A stretch of 64,000 nt of DNA from Scytalidium lignicola (Eukaryota > Ascomycota > Leotiomycetes): assembly GCA_002812745.2 (NCBI GenBank), contig NCSJ02000051.1:115827-179826 (forward strand), read 5' to 3'. The notes under the pieces are model-generated. The model was not told the DNA's origin and searched no databases. It saw nothing but the letters and a program-made list of their open reading frames with translations. Both the position numbers and the translations under genes were made by a program. Positions 63,991 through 64,000 of the stretch are shown here, in pieces. Every line of letters starts with the position of its first letter. Positions within the stretch are counted from its first letter, which is position 1.

Positions 63991-64000
63991 CAACGGATCG

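Larger units (their letters stand above)
54800..64000. other. Third gene desert (at least 9.2 kb) upstream of flbC-like gene
   Basis: No supported gene. The first part (to about 55.4 kb) is probably flbC-like leader and promoter, with a CA-rich stretch at about 54930-54985. The longest frame (57125-58207 minus) is low-complexity and rejected. GTACAGTAC-type motifs recur (57353, 58599, 58692, 58843, 58877, 59149, 60948, 61476, 61604, 61698, 61811, 62289, 62462, 63215). Homopolymers and microsatellites are frequent. Ns at 60720 and 62172 follow C and A runs. The window ends inside this region. Confidence 0.5.

Overview
This is nuclear DNA from a filamentous ascomycete (Pezizomycotina). Short spliceosomal introns (mostly about 50-110 nt, GTRNGT donors, CTAAC/CTGAC-like branch points) interrupt most genes, and several proteins are typical of that group: an AreA/NIT2 GATA factor ending in the conserved EWEWLTMSL tail, a FlbC-like C2H2 regulator and a DASH/Hsk3 kinetochore subunit. 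The class is probably Leotiomycetes; that is a guess from protein style and was not tested.

Layout. 2.0-9.2 kb: IPI1 (60S ribosome biogenesis, minus) and a roadblock/LC7 protein (plus) diverge from a 299-bp spacer, followed by a 985-aa uncharacterised fungal protein. 10.4-15.3 kb: a DUF262/GmrS-like protein, a secreted CREG-like protein (minus) diverging from ribosomal protein S30 (plus), and a small unknown protein. 15.3-24.2 kb: a desert with no convincing gene. 24.2-34.2 kb: areA/nit-2, a very short HSK3-like gene, and a PanE/ApbA-type reductase with a long disordered tail. 34.2-39.8 kb: a second desert. 39.8-45.7 kb: a housekeeping block with SUB2 (mRNA export helicase) diverging from an Rpr2/Rpp21-type RNase P subunit, an F-box-like orphan, and WBP11 (splicing). 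45.7-53.4 kb: AT-rich accessory DNA holding degraded gag-like and SNF2-helicase remnants and short repeats. 53.4-54.8 kb: flbC-like gene. 54.8-64 kb: a third desert rich in microsatellites.

Several genes act in RNA metabolism (IPI1, RPS30, SUB2, RNase P subunit, WBP11), but nothing shows they form a cluster beyond shared divergent promoters. The two large transcription-factor genes (areA, flbC) each sit downstream of a gene-poor region of about 9 kb.

Most interesting signals: a dispersed GTAC(A/T/G/C)GTAC-type motif almost confined to the three deserts; a 14-bp perfect inverted repeat inside the long first SUB2 intron that could act as an intron zipper; a nuclear-looking fungal DUF262 protein keeping the YQR and DGKQR motifs but lacking an HNH domain; repeat-encoded tails at both ends of the HSK3-like protein; and CAG-to-TAG type decay in the 46-48 kb relics. 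Single N bases sit almost always at the 3' end of homopolymer runs, which looks like a sequencing-assembly artefact. All exon boundaries were read by eye from splice signals, frame and family resemblance; no search or alignment was run.
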